NCBI RefSeq assembly: GCF_900100765.1
Contig: NZ_FNFO01000004.1
Location: 1 to 64,000, forward strand
Length of the DNA: 64,000 bases
Direction of reading: 5' to 3'
Source: Catalinimonas alkaloidigena
GTDB taxonomy: Bacteria > Bacteroidota > Bacteroidia > Cytophagales > Flexibacteraceae
How positions within the stretch are numbered: the stretch's first letter is position 1; each line of letters starts with the position of its first letter. This document shows positions 1 through 9,186 of this stretch, piece by piece. The translations under genes were made by a program, and so were the position numbers. The notes under the pieces are model-generated. The model was not told the DNA's origin. It did no database searches and saw nothing but the letters and a program-made list of their open reading frames with translations.

Positions 1-410
1 TTGTAAGTCAGGTCAAAATTTCTTCGTGGTTTCATAGAGGACAAGATAGGAATTAGGGGCTTCTATTTTCTGTCCGTCGAAAGCTAGGAAGTTCACGCTT
101 GGGTATAAGACGCCCGAAACTATCTACAACCTAGCCGCTTGAACCAACTTAAATTCTAACGAACGCTGTCCTAACATTGGGGACCACCATAGGCAAAGGA
201 GTGCAAAGAGGTGCTTGCCGCCAACGGAACCCGTCGGTAGGCAGGGCGTACGCGGCCGGAGGTTGGTGCGTAAGGTCTCCCCTTCTTTTATTTTCTTTTT
301 CCGGGAGATCCGCTATTTTTCGTTCCCTTCCCGGCCGGCTTCTGGTGAGCCATCGCAAGCGCGTGCCGGGAACGCGTTGAAATCTAGCAACCTATTTTCT
401 CCCTGCACCC
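1..410. other. Intergenic region at the left edge, no gene seen
   Basis: I see no convincing gene here. The short reading frames lack family motifs and overlap on both strands. The right part precedes the esterase-like gene and presumably carries its promoter, but I found no clear TAnnTTTG box. Confidence 0.5.
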
Positions 411-1304
411 ATGCGTACCACCATGCCCTTGCTTGCTTTGCTTCTGTGTTCACAGGTCCTCCTGGCCCAATCGCGGGAAGTCCGGATTTATCCAGGTCCG
501 GCGCCTGGTTCCGAACAATGGAACTGGAAAGAGAAGCAAAACAACCGGAATGCCATTCAGTTGATGACGGTCTTCAACGTGGTTAACCCTACGCTGACGG
601 TGTTTCCGGCCGATCCTGGTGTTGCCACCGGGGCGTCCGTCATCATCTGCCCCGGCGGCGGTTTTCACTTCCTGGCGATCGACAACGAGGGGAACGACGC
701 GGCCCGGTGGCTCGCGAAAAAAGGCATTACGGCGTTTGTGTTAAAGTACCGGACGGCGCACATCGACACCGACGATCCGTTTGCGGACATGATGGCGGGC
801 CTTAACGGACCGCGGCAGGCCGCCTGGCACGCAGAAAACGAAGCGACCATTCCACTGTCAATTGCCGACGGGCGGGCCGCCCTCGCCTACGTCCGGCAAC
901 ACGCGGCTGACTTCGGCGTCGATCCCGACCGGGTGGGCATCCTGGGCTTTTCGGCCGGGGGGACGGTGACCGCGGCGGCAGCGTTTGACTACACGGCCGC
1001 CAACCGACCGGCGTTTGTGGCCCCGGTGTACGCCTACATGCCCGACTCGTTGCAAGGGTCTGTCGGGTCCGATACCCCGCCCCTGTTTGTGGTCTGCGCT
1101 TCGGACGATCAGCTGCACTTGGCTCCGCACAGTGTAAGTCTGTACAGCAAGTGGCTGGCCGCCGAACGCCCCGCCGAACTGCACATGTACGCCAAAGGCG
1201 GTCACGGGTTCGGGATGAACACGCAACACCTGCCTTCGGATCACTGGATCGAGCGCTTTGCGGAGTGGCTCGCGCAACAGGGCTTCCTGGCGCCGCAACC
1301 TTAA
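411..1304 (+). CDS. Secreted alpha/beta hydrolase, acetyl-xylan-esterase-like
   Basis: A 297-residue alpha/beta hydrolase with an N-terminal signal peptide (hydrophobic residues 5-19, then AQS), so it is exported. An oxyanion-hole motif CPGGGF lies at residues 80-85. The nucleophile elbow GFSAGG places Ser181, the acid is Asp232 or Asp233 in ASDDQ, and the base is His265 in GGHGFGM. This arrangement and length fit the BD-FAE/acetyl-xylan-esterase-like group that removes acyl groups from plant polysaccharides. The next gene on the same strand is also secreted and carbohydrate-related, which supports a role in sugar-polymer breakdown. The substrate is inferred; the fold and triad are seen. Confidence 0.82.
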   Translation: MRTTMPLLALLLCSQVLLAQSREVRIYPGPAPGSEQWNWKEKQNNRNAIQLMTVFNVVNPTLTVFPADPGVATGASVIICPGGGFHFLAIDNEGNDAARWLAKKGITAFVLKYRTAHIDTDDPFADMMAGLNGPRQAAWHAENEATIPLSIADGRAALAYVRQHAADFGVDPDRVGILGFSAGGTVTAAAAFDYTAANRPAFVAPVYAYMPDSLQGSVGSDTPPLFVVCASDDQLHLAPHSVSLYSKWLAAERPAELHMYAKGGHGFGMNTQHLPSDHWIERFAEWLAQQGFLAPQP

Positions 1305-1408
1305 CGCCATACGGAAGGCGGTGAGTCACGTAGCCGCCTTTATCTTACCTCCGTAGTCGTCCCGAAGCCCCTGCCTTCCACGGTTTTTGTTCCCACTCAC
1401 GTAACCTC

Positions 1409-2884
1409 ATGAAAAACCTGCTGCGGTCCGCCGCCCTCTGCTTGTGCGTGTTTTGCCTTTCGCTGTGTGCGCTCGCGCAATCGTCTACCCGCCCCCGCGT
1501 CCTGGTCCTGACCGACATCGAAGCCGATCCGGACGATGCCCAATCGATGGTGCGCTTTCTCGCCTACGCCAACGAGTTCGATATAGAAGGACTGATCGCG
1601 ACGACTTCTACCCACCAGCGGATACGTGTGGTACCGGAAAGCCTTCACCAGTTGGTCGACGCCTACGGGCAGGTACAGCCTAATCTGGCCCGACACGCCG
1701 ACGGCTTTCCGACCGCCAAGGCCCTGAAAGGCATGATCAAACAGGGGCTACCCCGCTACGGCATGGAGGGCGTGGGCGAAGGCCAGGATTCGGAGGGATC
1801 GGATTGGATCATCCGGGTGCTCGAAAAACTGGATGCCCGGCCGGTATATGTCGCCGTGTGGGGTGGCGTCAACTGCCTGGCGCAGGCCCTGTGGAAAATT
1901 CAGCACACGAAGTCCAAGGCACAGGCGAGGACTCTTTACCAGAAGCTGCGCGTCTACACCATCTCCGATCAGGACGACGCCGGTCCCTGGATACGGAAAA
2001 CCTTTCCCGACGTGTTTTACATCGTCAGTCCGGGCAGTTACCGCCATGCGACCTGGGTGGGCATCACCGGCTTTATTCCCGAAGCTCAACAGGAGGTCAA
2101 CAGCAATGCGTGGCTTGAAGAGCACATTCAACAGGGGCACGGTCCGCTCGGGGCGGCGTATCCGGACGTGGCCTACGGCATGGAAGGCGACACGCCCTCG
2201 TTTTTAGGCCTGATTCCCAATGGGTTGAACGATCCGGAACATCCAAATTACGGCGGCTGGGGCGGCCGCTACGAGCTGTATACACCCGCCTACGAAGCGC
2301 CTGCCACCGCCCCTCAGCCCGGTCGCACGCAGGGTGGGGCCATGGTCACCGGTCCTGAGGCGGGTCCGGAAACGCGGCCGATCTGGACCAACGCGGACGA
2401 CACCTACACGCCCTTGCGCTCCTCCCCCTGGGGAAGGCCGGTGGTGGCCGATACGATCACCTACACGTCGCCCCAAGTGACACTTTGGCGCTGGCTGGAG
2501 GATTTTCAACACGACTTCGCTGCCCGTATGGACTGGATGGTCATGGACTACGCAGAGGCCAACCATCCGCCCGTGCCCCGACTGACGCACCCCGACGTGC
2601 TGCAGGTCAAATCCGGCGAAATCTTTAGCCTGAATGCCACCGGCACCACCGATCCGGACGGGGATGGCTTGAGTTACTACTGGTTTCAGTACCCGGAAGT
2701 GGGTACGTACAAAGGACTCGTCAGCCTGGCTCCGTTCTCCCCCAACTTAGCGAACCTCCACACGGTTGTGGCTCCCGAGGTGACCTCAAAACAAACCCTT
2801 CACTTTATCCTGAAAGTGACAGATAAGGGCACGCCTGCCTTAACGCGCTACAAGCGGGTGATCGTCGAGGTGTCGCCCCGGTAG
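1409..2884 (+). CDS. Secreted DUF1593 (Sde182-like) nucleoside-hydrolase-fold protein
   Basis: A 491-residue protein with a signal peptide (residues 4-23, ending ALAQ). It opens with RVLVLTDIEADPDDAQS, a DxxxDPDD pattern like the calcium/ribose-binding motif of nucleoside hydrolases and characteristic of the DUF1593/Sde182 family. That domain runs to about residue 310. The C-terminal ~100 residues form an Ig-like module (GTTDPDGDGLSYYWFQYPEVG then ILKVTDKG). Family members occur in saprophytes near carbohydrate-active enzymes and have been called cellulose-binding, but the activity is unsettled. It lies 104 bp after the esterase-like gene on the same strand. Confidence 0.78.
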   Translation: MKNLLRSAALCLCVFCLSLCALAQSSTRPRVLVLTDIEADPDDAQSMVRFLAYANEFDIEGLIATTSTHQRIRVVPESLHQLVDAYGQVQPNLARHADGFPTAKALKGMIKQGLPRYGMEGVGEGQDSEGSDWIIRVLEKLDARPVYVAVWGGVNCLAQALWKIQHTKSKAQARTLYQKLRVYTISDQDDAGPWIRKTFPDVFYIVSPGSYRHATWVGITGFIPEAQQEVNSNAWLEEHIQQGHGPLGAAYPDVAYGMEGDTPSFLGLIPNGLNDPEHPNYGGWGGRYELYTPAYEAPATAPQPGRTQGGAMVTGPEAGPETRPIWTNADDTYTPLRSSPWGRPVVADTITYTSPQVTLWRWLEDFQHDFAARMDWMVMDYAEANHPPVPRLTHPDVLQVKSGEIFSLNATGTTDPDGDGLSYYWFQYPEVGTYKGLVSLAPFSPNLANLHTVVAPEVTSKQTLHFILKVTDKGTPALTRYKRVIVEVSPR

Positions 2885-2989
2885 CGGGCAGGGACGCGCT
2901 TTCACGCTGCGCCGGCCCTGGTGCGCTGAAAGTTACTATTGGGACGAGGTGCCTGCACACGACTCTTGGCGGGGAGGGCCACGTATGAG

Positions 2990-3742
2990 TCATCTATCCT
3001 CGTTTACGTTTTCCAACTCCACGATGAGGGCATCCACGATGGCGCCGAGTTCCTCAAAACTCCGCACCAGTTCAGAATAGAGGAACAGGTGATTGTCCAG
3101 CAGGTTTTCAAATTCCAGCTCCATCAGCACGGCCCGGTTGTCCTGCACGATCGTCGAAGCGGGGAACGGCGCCTGGTTGAACTGATCGATATTTTTGAAC
3201 GCGATGCGCCGGTTGAGGTAGGGAATAAACTCGCTGGAAAAGATAGTAATGAGCGCGTCTTCCAGTTTGTAGTAGCCCCCACTCACCGTTTTGTACTGGA
3301 ACAAGAGTGACCTGATGTCAGGATTGTCGATCTGCTCGATTTTGTCGGACTCGATGACTTCCTGGTAGACGATGAACGAGGGATTGTACGATAAGGTAGC
3401 TAACGAACGATTGAGCAGACTATCGAATTCGTGGATGCCAAAGGCTTCCGGAGAGGTGCCGGTATGATTCAGAATCTGGATGATGGCCCGCTGCGTGGCG
3501 ATGCTCTGGTCAACGTTGCTGGCGTGCATCTCTTTCGCCGCACGGAACTCCGTTTCCAGGGCTCGGTAAATCCGATCTCGTTCCCTGTCGTTTTGTCGGT
3601 TGGCGTTCCAGGTATTCACCTGCAGGGCCAGCAGAATCCCGATCATCACCAGCGCAATTTCCCCGACGGCGTACAGCAGGTATTTCCTGAACTTTCCCTC
3701 ACCCACTACGTTTTGCCGGACCCTACGGAGAAATTGAAGCAT
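2990..3742 (-). CDS. DUF6090 family membrane-anchored protein
   Basis: A 250-residue protein with the DUF6090 head: a short cationic N-terminus, then a single transmembrane segment around residues 25-44 (YAVGEIALVMIGILLALQV) followed by NTWNANRQND. The remainder is helical and probably periplasmic, with charged, coiled-coil-like stretches. This family is restricted to Bacteroidota and has no established function. It is converging with the DUF1593 gene and starts 6 bp after the stop of the AT-rich membrane protein on the same strand. Its GC-rich codon use differs sharply from that neighbour. Confidence 0.72.
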   Translation of the reverse strand: MLQFLRRVRQNVVGEGKFRKYLLYAVGEIALVMIGILLALQVNTWNANRQNDRERDRIYRALETEFRAAKEMHASNVDQSIATQRAIIQILNHTGTSPEAFGIHEFDSLLNRSLATLSYNPSFIVYQEVIESDKIEQIDNPDIRSLLFQYKTVSGGYYKLEDALITIFSSEFIPYLNRRIAFKNIDQFNQAPFPASTIVQDNRAVLMELEFENLLDNHLFLYSELVRSFEELGAIVDALIVELENVNEDR

Positions 3743-3748
3743 TGAAGA

Positions 3749-4246
3749 TTAGGCTATGTCAGCGCGATATTTTCTTTTACGTACCTGTTTTAGCTTCTTT
3801 TTCAACTCTCTATAAAAAAGAGAATAATCCTTACTGTCCACAGTCATTTCATCTATTCTTAACGCGGCTTTACCTTTAAACTCTAGCTTTAACCGTTGAA
3901 ATTTTAAATACTTATTCCTATTTGTGAATAACCTTACGATGTTGAGAGGATTGCTTGGAAAATCAGTATTAATATTTCTCTTAGTGTACTTAATCAGTGA
4001 ATGTAAATTCCTTTCTCTACTAAACACGCCTAAGAAGTTTTTTTTAATCAAGACATTGTCGTTTAATTGGTAATTCTCGATCCTCCAAATTCCGTATAAA
4101 GCGACCAAAGACCACATACCTATCCAGAGCCAACCAAAGTTTGTTAAAGCAAAGCCATATGTAATCAGTAAAGGGATCGTAAAGCAACAGCTATACCCTA
4201 TGATAACATAAGGAATAGTAACATCTGCCTTAGTTTTTATTCTCAT
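3749..4246 (-). CDS. AT-rich two-TM membrane protein, unknown function
   Basis: A 165-residue protein I do not recognise. Two hydrophobic helices lie near residues 10-33 and 36-54, then comes a ~110-residue soluble part rich in beta-like, Lys-rich segments. This layout resembles small bacterial PH-like membrane proteins, but that is only an impression. I chose the ATG at 4246 over a GTG ten codons upstream, because the hydrophobic region follows directly. Base composition is far AT-richer than the flanking genes, which suggests recent acquisition with the adjacent HEAT-like gene. Confidence 0.55.
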   Translation of the reverse strand: MRIKTKADVTIPYVIIGYSCCFTIPLLITYGFALTNFGWLWIGMWSLVALYGIWRIENYQLNDNVLIKKNFLGVFSRERNLHSLIKYTKRNINTDFPSNPLNIVRLFTNRNKYLKFQRLKLEFKGKAALRIDEMTVDSKDYSLFYRELKKKLKQVRKRKYRADIA

Positions 4247-4319
4247 ACTGTTTGCGAAGAGCAGGTTTGGACACAAGGGGAATTATAGAAACACAGATAA
4301 CTCATCAAGCTATATCCCA

Positions 4320-4920
4320 TTATTTTTTTTCGTTTAATATCTTTCCGGATACCAATCTTAAATATTCATCTGTATCGTTGATGAATATTTCGGCTTGTTT
4401 TTTTGATTCAGTAACGTCAATCCTATTCAAGCTTAGCAAAGCACTGCGTTTAACATAGTTATCCTCGTCATCGCAGATTAGATTCATTAGTAACTCTCTT
4501 CTATCTGGGATATCAATCCTGCTTAGCAATTCGGCAATTTGCCATCTAGCCTGTCCCTGATTAGATTTTACAACATCGCTTATAAATTTGCCTTTGGGTA
4601 GGTACCAAGCTGCTCTCTATTTTTTCTAGAGTTGTTTCTGATTCATTATCAATAGCAAGAATCTGAATCAGCAGTTCTGCTACTTCTTCATTGTAACCGA
4701 GATTCAAAGAATCGATAATTTGATCAACCGCTTTGTACAGAATCTCCCAATTAGGATAGTCGGTCTCCCACTCACCACCCCCTCTATTGGATGCGTACTG
4801 ATCTGGACCCATACCAGCCCATTTCCAAAAAACAGAAATTTCTCTCTTGCAATCCAATCTTTTAGTTGTTTTTACATGGAGCACAACGCGCCTATGTACG
4901 CTAAGTAGTGTATATCCCAC
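4320..4920 (-). pseudogene. HEAT-like protein gene broken by a frameshift
   Basis: Two overlapping minus-strand frames read as one disrupted gene. The upstream part (4920 to about 4605) encodes helical, acidic sequence containing EEVAELLIQILAIDNESE. Near 4605-4615 the reading continues in another frame with AWYLPKGKFISDVV and then KSNQGQARWQIAELLSRIDI, ending at 4320. The second part (residues like YVKRSALLSLNRID) looks like HEAT-type helical repeats. The N-terminus is uncertain: the first frame can start only at a GTG near 4920. One indel would restore a protein of roughly 200 residues. It is AT-rich like its neighbour. Either a decaying acquired gene or a sequencing error. Confidence 0.5.
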
Positions 4921-4989
4921 CCAATCGGTGGATATGCGCTACTTCTGAGTTCGGTTTTAACAAAATTCTCAGATAAGATTCCTTCTGAC

Positions 4990-7191
4990 CTACTCGCTCT
5001 CCTCGCTTTTGATGCGTGGGTCGTCCTGGATGGTGATCTCGAAGGCGTCGGGAGGGGTGGCGTGCATCAGGTGCTCCACGAAGTAGTCCCAGCGGCGGCG
5101 CATCATGTAGTAGCTGTCCTTGCCGTAGCCGTGGCGCGCGTTGGGCAGGACCAGCATGTCGAAATCTTTGTTGGCTTTGATGAGCGCATCGGCCACCAGG
5201 TAGGAGTTGTAGGGCGGCACGTTGTCGTCCAGGCCGCCGTGGACCAGCAAGAGGTCGCCCTTCAGGTCTTTCGCGTAGAGTTGGTTGGCCTGCAGGCCGT
5301 AGTTGGTGTTGCCCTGTTCGGCGGGCACTTCCAGCCCGACGTAGCGCTCGCCCCAGTCGTCCTCGTAGTTGCGGTTGTCGTGGTTACCCGATTCGGCAAT
5401 GCCCACTTTGAAGAAATCCGGGTACTTGAACATGGCCGACACCGTCGCGAATCCGCCGCCGGAGTGGCCCCAGATGCCCACGCGGTCCAGGTCCAGAAAG
5501 GCGTAGCGGTTGGCCAGTTGCCGCAAGCCCGCCACCTGATCGGGCAGGGTATTCTGACTCATGTCGCCGTAACAGGCGTCGTGGAAGGACTTGGAGCGGT
5601 TCGGATTGCAGCTACCTTCCAGTTCCATCACCACGAAGCCCAGCTCGGCCAGCGCCTGGTTGTCGCGACGTCCGGCCTGGAAACTCCAGGAGCGCACGCT
5701 ACCGCCCTGCGGTCCCGGGTAGATGTAGACGATCACCGGATAGGTTTTCGTGCTGTCCAGGTCGGTCGGCGTGTAGAGGAGGCCGTAGAGGTCCCAGCGG
5801 TCGTCGGCCGAGCGGACCGAGAACGGCGTGGGCGGCTGCCAGCCGGTGGCCTGCAGGCGGGAAAGGTCGGTCTTTTCCAGCGTGGCGATCTGCTTGCCTT
5901 TCGTGTTTTTCACTTGGAAAATGGGCGGCACGTCGGGTTGCGAATACGCATCGAGGAAGTACTGGTGGTTGGGTGAGAACTGCACGGCATGGTCGCCGGT
6001 TTCGGGCGTCAGCAGCGTCAGGCCCCGGCCGTTCAGGTTGACGCGGTAGAGGTACCGGTAGTAGGGATTGCCCCCTTCGCGGCCACTGGCGATGAAGTAC
6101 ACGACCCGCGCCTTCTCGTCGACGTGCAGCACCTGCCGCACCACGTAGTCGCCGGAAGTGATCTGGTTTTTCAACTGACCGCTGGTGGCGTCGTACAGGT
6201 AGAGGTGGCCCCAGTCGCTCCGCTCCGAATACCAGATGATTTCGTTGCTGCCCGAGAGGTAGCTCCAGTTGGCCGTTCCCTGCCCCGATTCGTACTGCGT
6301 ATCGACGATCTCCTCAAACACGTCGCGCACCGCGCCGGTTTCGGTGTTGGCGATGCGCACATGGGCTTCTTTGTGGTCGCGGCTGGTCGAAACAAACGCC
6401 AGTTGCTTTCCGTCCTCGCTCCATTCCACGTCACCCAATGTACCGTCGCAGGCGATGTCGTCGCAGAGGGTACCGCGCCGGGCGTCCGGGCCCATCTTCA
6501 GGCGAACCATCTTCGGTTTCCCGGTGGTCAGGTCGATGATCACGCGGTGGATCTGGATGATGGCCGAATCACCGGGCAGCGGGTATTTCCACGCCTGAAG
6601 CTCGGGTGCGCCGACTTTGGTTTCAACCAGGTACATGTCCTGCACGTGCCGCTGGTCCTGCTGAAAAGTGGCGATCTTTTTCGAGTCGGGCGACCAGCTG
6701 AGGATGGGACGGTCGCTGTGCTTCCATCCGGCGTTGTCGGTCGCGTAGCCGAAGTCTTTCACGCCGTCAGTGGTCAGGGCCATCTCCTTGCCGGAAGTCG
6801 AGTCGCGCACCCAGAGGTTCCAATCGCGGATAAAGGCGATGTATTTTCCGTCGGGCGACACCACTTCGTCGCGCGAAGGTCGTTTCGGTTCCGGCTGGGC
6901 AGCAGCCTTTTCAAACAGTGCGGCTTTGGTATCGGCGGTGACCCATTTTTTCGTCGCTGGATCGAACAATTTGAATTCGGCCTTATCTTCCGTCAGCAAT
7001 TGGTACCACAACCGGTTGTCGGGCAGCCATTTCGGGTCGATGTCGCCATCGACAAACCGGGCCAGGTTTCCGTCCAGCATGGCAGCGGCCCGCTCGTAAT
7101 CGGCTTCGGTCAGCGTGGGAGCCGTTTGGCCATGCACAAACGTTCCGCCCAAGAGGCAGATCAGGAACAGAAGCAAGCGTGTGTGTTTCAT
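4990..7191 (-). CDS. S9 family dipeptidyl-peptidase IV-like serine peptidase
   Basis: A 733-residue exported peptidase starting at the ATG at 7191, where a signal peptide (LLLFLICLLGGTFVHG) begins. The upstream in-frame extension lacks such features. Residues ~60-450 form the DPP IV-type beta-propeller (for example VSPDGKYIAFIRDWNLWV), and the C-terminal alpha/beta hydrolase domain carries GHSGGG with Ser577, HGGLDDNVP with Asp655/656, and ARHGYG with His687. The triad is complete, so it should be active, cleaving short peptides in the periplasm or at the surface, often after proline. It appears to be a single-gene unit. Confidence 0.9.
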   Translation of the reverse strand: MKHTRLLLFLICLLGGTFVHGQTAPTLTEADYERAAAMLDGNLARFVDGDIDPKWLPDNRLWYQLLTEDKAEFKLFDPATKKWVTADTKAALFEKAAAQPEPKRPSRDEVVSPDGKYIAFIRDWNLWVRDSTSGKEMALTTDGVKDFGYATDNAGWKHSDRPILSWSPDSKKIATFQQDQRHVQDMYLVETKVGAPELQAWKYPLPGDSAIIQIHRVIIDLTTGKPKMVRLKMGPDARRGTLCDDIACDGTLGDVEWSEDGKQLAFVSTSRDHKEAHVRIANTETGAVRDVFEEIVDTQYESGQGTANWSYLSGSNEIIWYSERSDWGHLYLYDATSGQLKNQITSGDYVVRQVLHVDEKARVVYFIASGREGGNPYYRYLYRVNLNGRGLTLLTPETGDHAVQFSPNHQYFLDAYSQPDVPPIFQVKNTKGKQIATLEKTDLSRLQATGWQPPTPFSVRSADDRWDLYGLLYTPTDLDSTKTYPVIVYIYPGPQGGSVRSWSFQAGRRDNQALAELGFVVMELEGSCNPNRSKSFHDACYGDMSQNTLPDQVAGLRQLANRYAFLDLDRVGIWGHSGGGFATVSAMFKYPDFFKVGIAESGNHDNRNYEDDWGERYVGLEVPAEQGNTNYGLQANQLYAKDLKGDLLLVHGGLDDNVPPYNSYLVADALIKANKDFDMLVLPNARHGYGKDSYYMMRRRWDYFVEHLMHATPPDAFEITIQDDPRIKSEESE

Positions 7192-7502
7192 TAAAAAATC
7201 CAGGAAAAGCGTCTCAATCGAATTCCGAAAGATACCAAGTTTACGCGGGATGCGCACACGACACCGGCCTTCCTGAGGAGGCGTTCCACGCGGGGCGTTC
7301 CACGCGGGGCGTCCGGTTGCACAACTTCCTGGTGCGGCTACATTTCCTGCGGCAGGGATGGAGGCTAGAGCGTAACGCGCGCCGGGCGACGCGTCGGCCT
7401 AGGAGAAGTCCGCTTGCAAAAAGACGTCGGTTGGCCCCATCCCCCGGCATAAAAAAAGCCCTCGAACGTTTCCGAGGGCTTTTCAGACGCAACACGTGCG
7501 TG
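7192..7502. other. Intergenic region with a 14 bp tandem duplication and a terminator
   Basis: The stretch upstream of the S9 peptidase contains a perfect two-copy tandem repeat of GTTCCACGCGGGGC at 7283-7296 and 7297-7310. It also holds the terminator of the gene to its right. No gene is supported. Confidence 0.55.
7454..7483 (-). terminator. Rho-independent terminator of the duplicated-domain T9SS gene
   Basis: A perfect 11 bp inverted repeat (7454-7464 and 7473-7483, 8-base loop) ends in seven T residues on the minus strand. It lies about 20 bp beyond the stop codon at 7503. Confidence 0.85.
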
Positions 7503-8945
7503 TCAGTGTTTGATGAACTTGCGCACGTAGGTCGTTTTGTCGGCGTAAGCCCGCACGACGTAGAAGCCGGCAGACAGATCGCTCACGTCTACCCGCCGAT
7601 CTCCCTGCACCGTTTTGAGCACACGCCCGTTCAGGCCGACCACGTCGATCCGGTCGATCCGGTCAGGGCCGTCCAGGTACAACAGACTCGCCGTCGGATT
7701 GGGATAGAGCCGCAGTTGTGGTAATTGAACCACCGCCTCGCTCGATGTAATCACCAGGCTGTAGCTGACCAGTTCGTCGAACAGGATCTCGCCGGTGAAG
7801 GTATTTCCGATGCCCTCCGAACCTACCACCACCTGCATCTGGATCTCCCGAATTGCATTCAGGTAGAGTACACTGTCGTAGGATTGCATCCAGCTCGGAA
7901 TGGCAAATTCCGCAAACGGCACCAGCACCTCCTGCCACGCGCCGGACGAGTCGGTCAGCACGTTGGTCAGGCTGGCGTGCCACTCTTCCGTCCCGCCCGT
8001 GCTGTTCACAAACAGCTTGATGGTCAGGCTCGCCACCGGATCGTTCAGCGGCGTGAGCACCTTGTACGCCAGCCGGAGTCCGGTTTCGTCGGTCAGGTCG
8101 GGAAAGACCTCTCCCTCCATCGGCTGCGATTGCAGATCGACACTGCCGCCCCAGCCCTGGTCGGCCACGATGTTGTAGTTGAGCATCAGCGAGCTATCGC
8201 CCTGTACTTTGTCGGTCGAGCCCATCAGGGTGTAATCGCCCTCCGTGCTGTTTTTCCAGCTACTGACCGACGCCGCTCCTTCAAAGTCTTCGAGCAACTC
8301 GCCCACCATAATGGGGTCGCCCGGTTCCACTTCCAGGCCATACGAGGCGAGGCTATCGAACAAAATTTCGCCGGTGAAGGTATTGCCGATGCCTTCTGAA
8401 CCTACCACGACCTGCATTTGGATCTCCCGGATCTCGTTCAGGTACAGCATGCCGTCGTACGACTGCATCCAGCTCGGGATGGCAAACGCAGAAAACGGCA
8501 CCGATGCCGATTGCCATTCGCCGGACGGATCGGTCAGCACATTGGTCAGGCTGGTGTGCCACTCTTCCGTCCCGCCCGTGCTGTTGACAAACAGCTTGAT
8601 GGTCAGGCTCGCCACCGGATCGTTCAGCGGCGTAGTGACTTTGTAGGAAAAGCGCAGACCTGTTTCGCCACGCAAATCAGGAAACACGGTGCCGCCTTCG
8701 GGTTGCGATTGCAGATCGACGCTGCCGCCCCAACTCTGGTCGGCCACGATGTTGTAGTTGAGTACCAACGAGCTATCGCCCTGTACTTTGTCGGTCGAGC
8801 CCATCAGGGTGTAGTCGCCCTCCGTGCTGTTCTTCCAGCTGTTGACCGACGCAGCGCCGTCGAAATCTTCGAGCAAAATGCCCTGGGCAGCGGCACCGCA
8901 CATGCTGCCGCACGTGAGTAAAGAAAAGAGTAGAAAACGCTTCAT
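7503..8945 (-). CDS. Secreted protein with two near-identical ~190-residue domains and a T9SS sorting domain
   Basis: A 480-residue protein starting at the ATG at 8945, directly before a signal peptide (FLLFSLLTCGSMCGAAAQG). Two tandem domains follow with a 193-residue period, from about residue 23 (LLEDFDGAASVNSWKNSTEG) and residue 216 (LLEDFEGAASVSSWKNSTEG). Each has the length and beta-rich look of a jelly-roll carbohydrate-binding module, though I cannot name a family. The tail (~residues 405-480; LRLYPNPTAS and GFYVVRAYADKTTYVRKFIKH) is a type A T9SS sorting domain, so the protein should be exported through T9SS and attached to the cell surface or released. No catalytic motif is seen. 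Confidence 0.75.
   Translation of the reverse strand: MKRFLLFSLLTCGSMCGAAAQGILLEDFDGAASVNSWKNSTEGDYTLMGSTDKVQGDSSLVLNYNIVADQSWGGSVDLQSQPEGGTVFPDLRGETGLRFSYKVTTPLNDPVASLTIKLFVNSTGGTEEWHTSLTNVLTDPSGEWQSASVPFSAFAIPSWMQSYDGMLYLNEIREIQMQVVVGSEGIGNTFTGEILFDSLASYGLEVEPGDPIMVGELLEDFEGAASVSSWKNSTEGDYTLMGSTDKVQGDSSLMLNYNIVADQGWGGSVDLQSQPMEGEVFPDLTDETGLRLAYKVLTPLNDPVASLTIKLFVNSTGGTEEWHASLTNVLTDSSGAWQEVLVPFAEFAIPSWMQSYDSVLYLNAIREIQMQVVVGSEGIGNTFTGEILFDELVSYSLVITSSEAVVQLPQLRLYPNPTASLLYLDGPDRIDRIDVVGLNGRVLKTVQGDRRVDVSDLSAGFYVVRAYADKTTYVRKFIKH
7761..8879 (-). repeat. Tandem intragenic duplication, 579 bp period
   Basis: Copy A (8879-8301) and copy B (8300-7761) encode the two domains of the T9SS protein. 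They remain highly similar at DNA level, for example around 8380-8440 versus 7800-7860, which indicates a recent duplication or gene conversion. Confidence 0.85.
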
Positions 8946-9186
8946 GAGAGTGTCAATGTAGGTTTGAGGTTTATAAAAAGTAATGGTGTTGTTTTTTGCA
9001 GCCGGAACATGCCACCCGAAAGGGGTATGCTCCCTGCCTGGGAAACAATGGGGTCGAGGGCCCACACCTACTCACCTGCGCCTAAAAATTTCCTTCTTGC
9101 ACGGATTGTTCGACACGCATAGGCAACGCGTCTAAAAAGTAACCTCTCAACAAGAGAAAGGAATTAAAACTTGATCGATGCCTCCC

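Noticed and set aside
4252-4458. Plus-strand 68-codon frame across the AT-rich island
   Set aside because: Antisense to the HEAT-like fragment, which has clear helical-repeat character on the minus strand.
5062-7194. Long plus-strand open frames (304 and 401 codons) opposite the S9 peptidase
   Set aside because: Low-complexity Val/Arg/His-rich translations without any motif; they mirror the GC-rich codons of the true gene on the minus strand.
7283-7310. Tandem 14 bp repeat as a possible CRISPR or iteron array
   Set aside because: Only two adjacent copies with no spacers and no replication or cas genes nearby.
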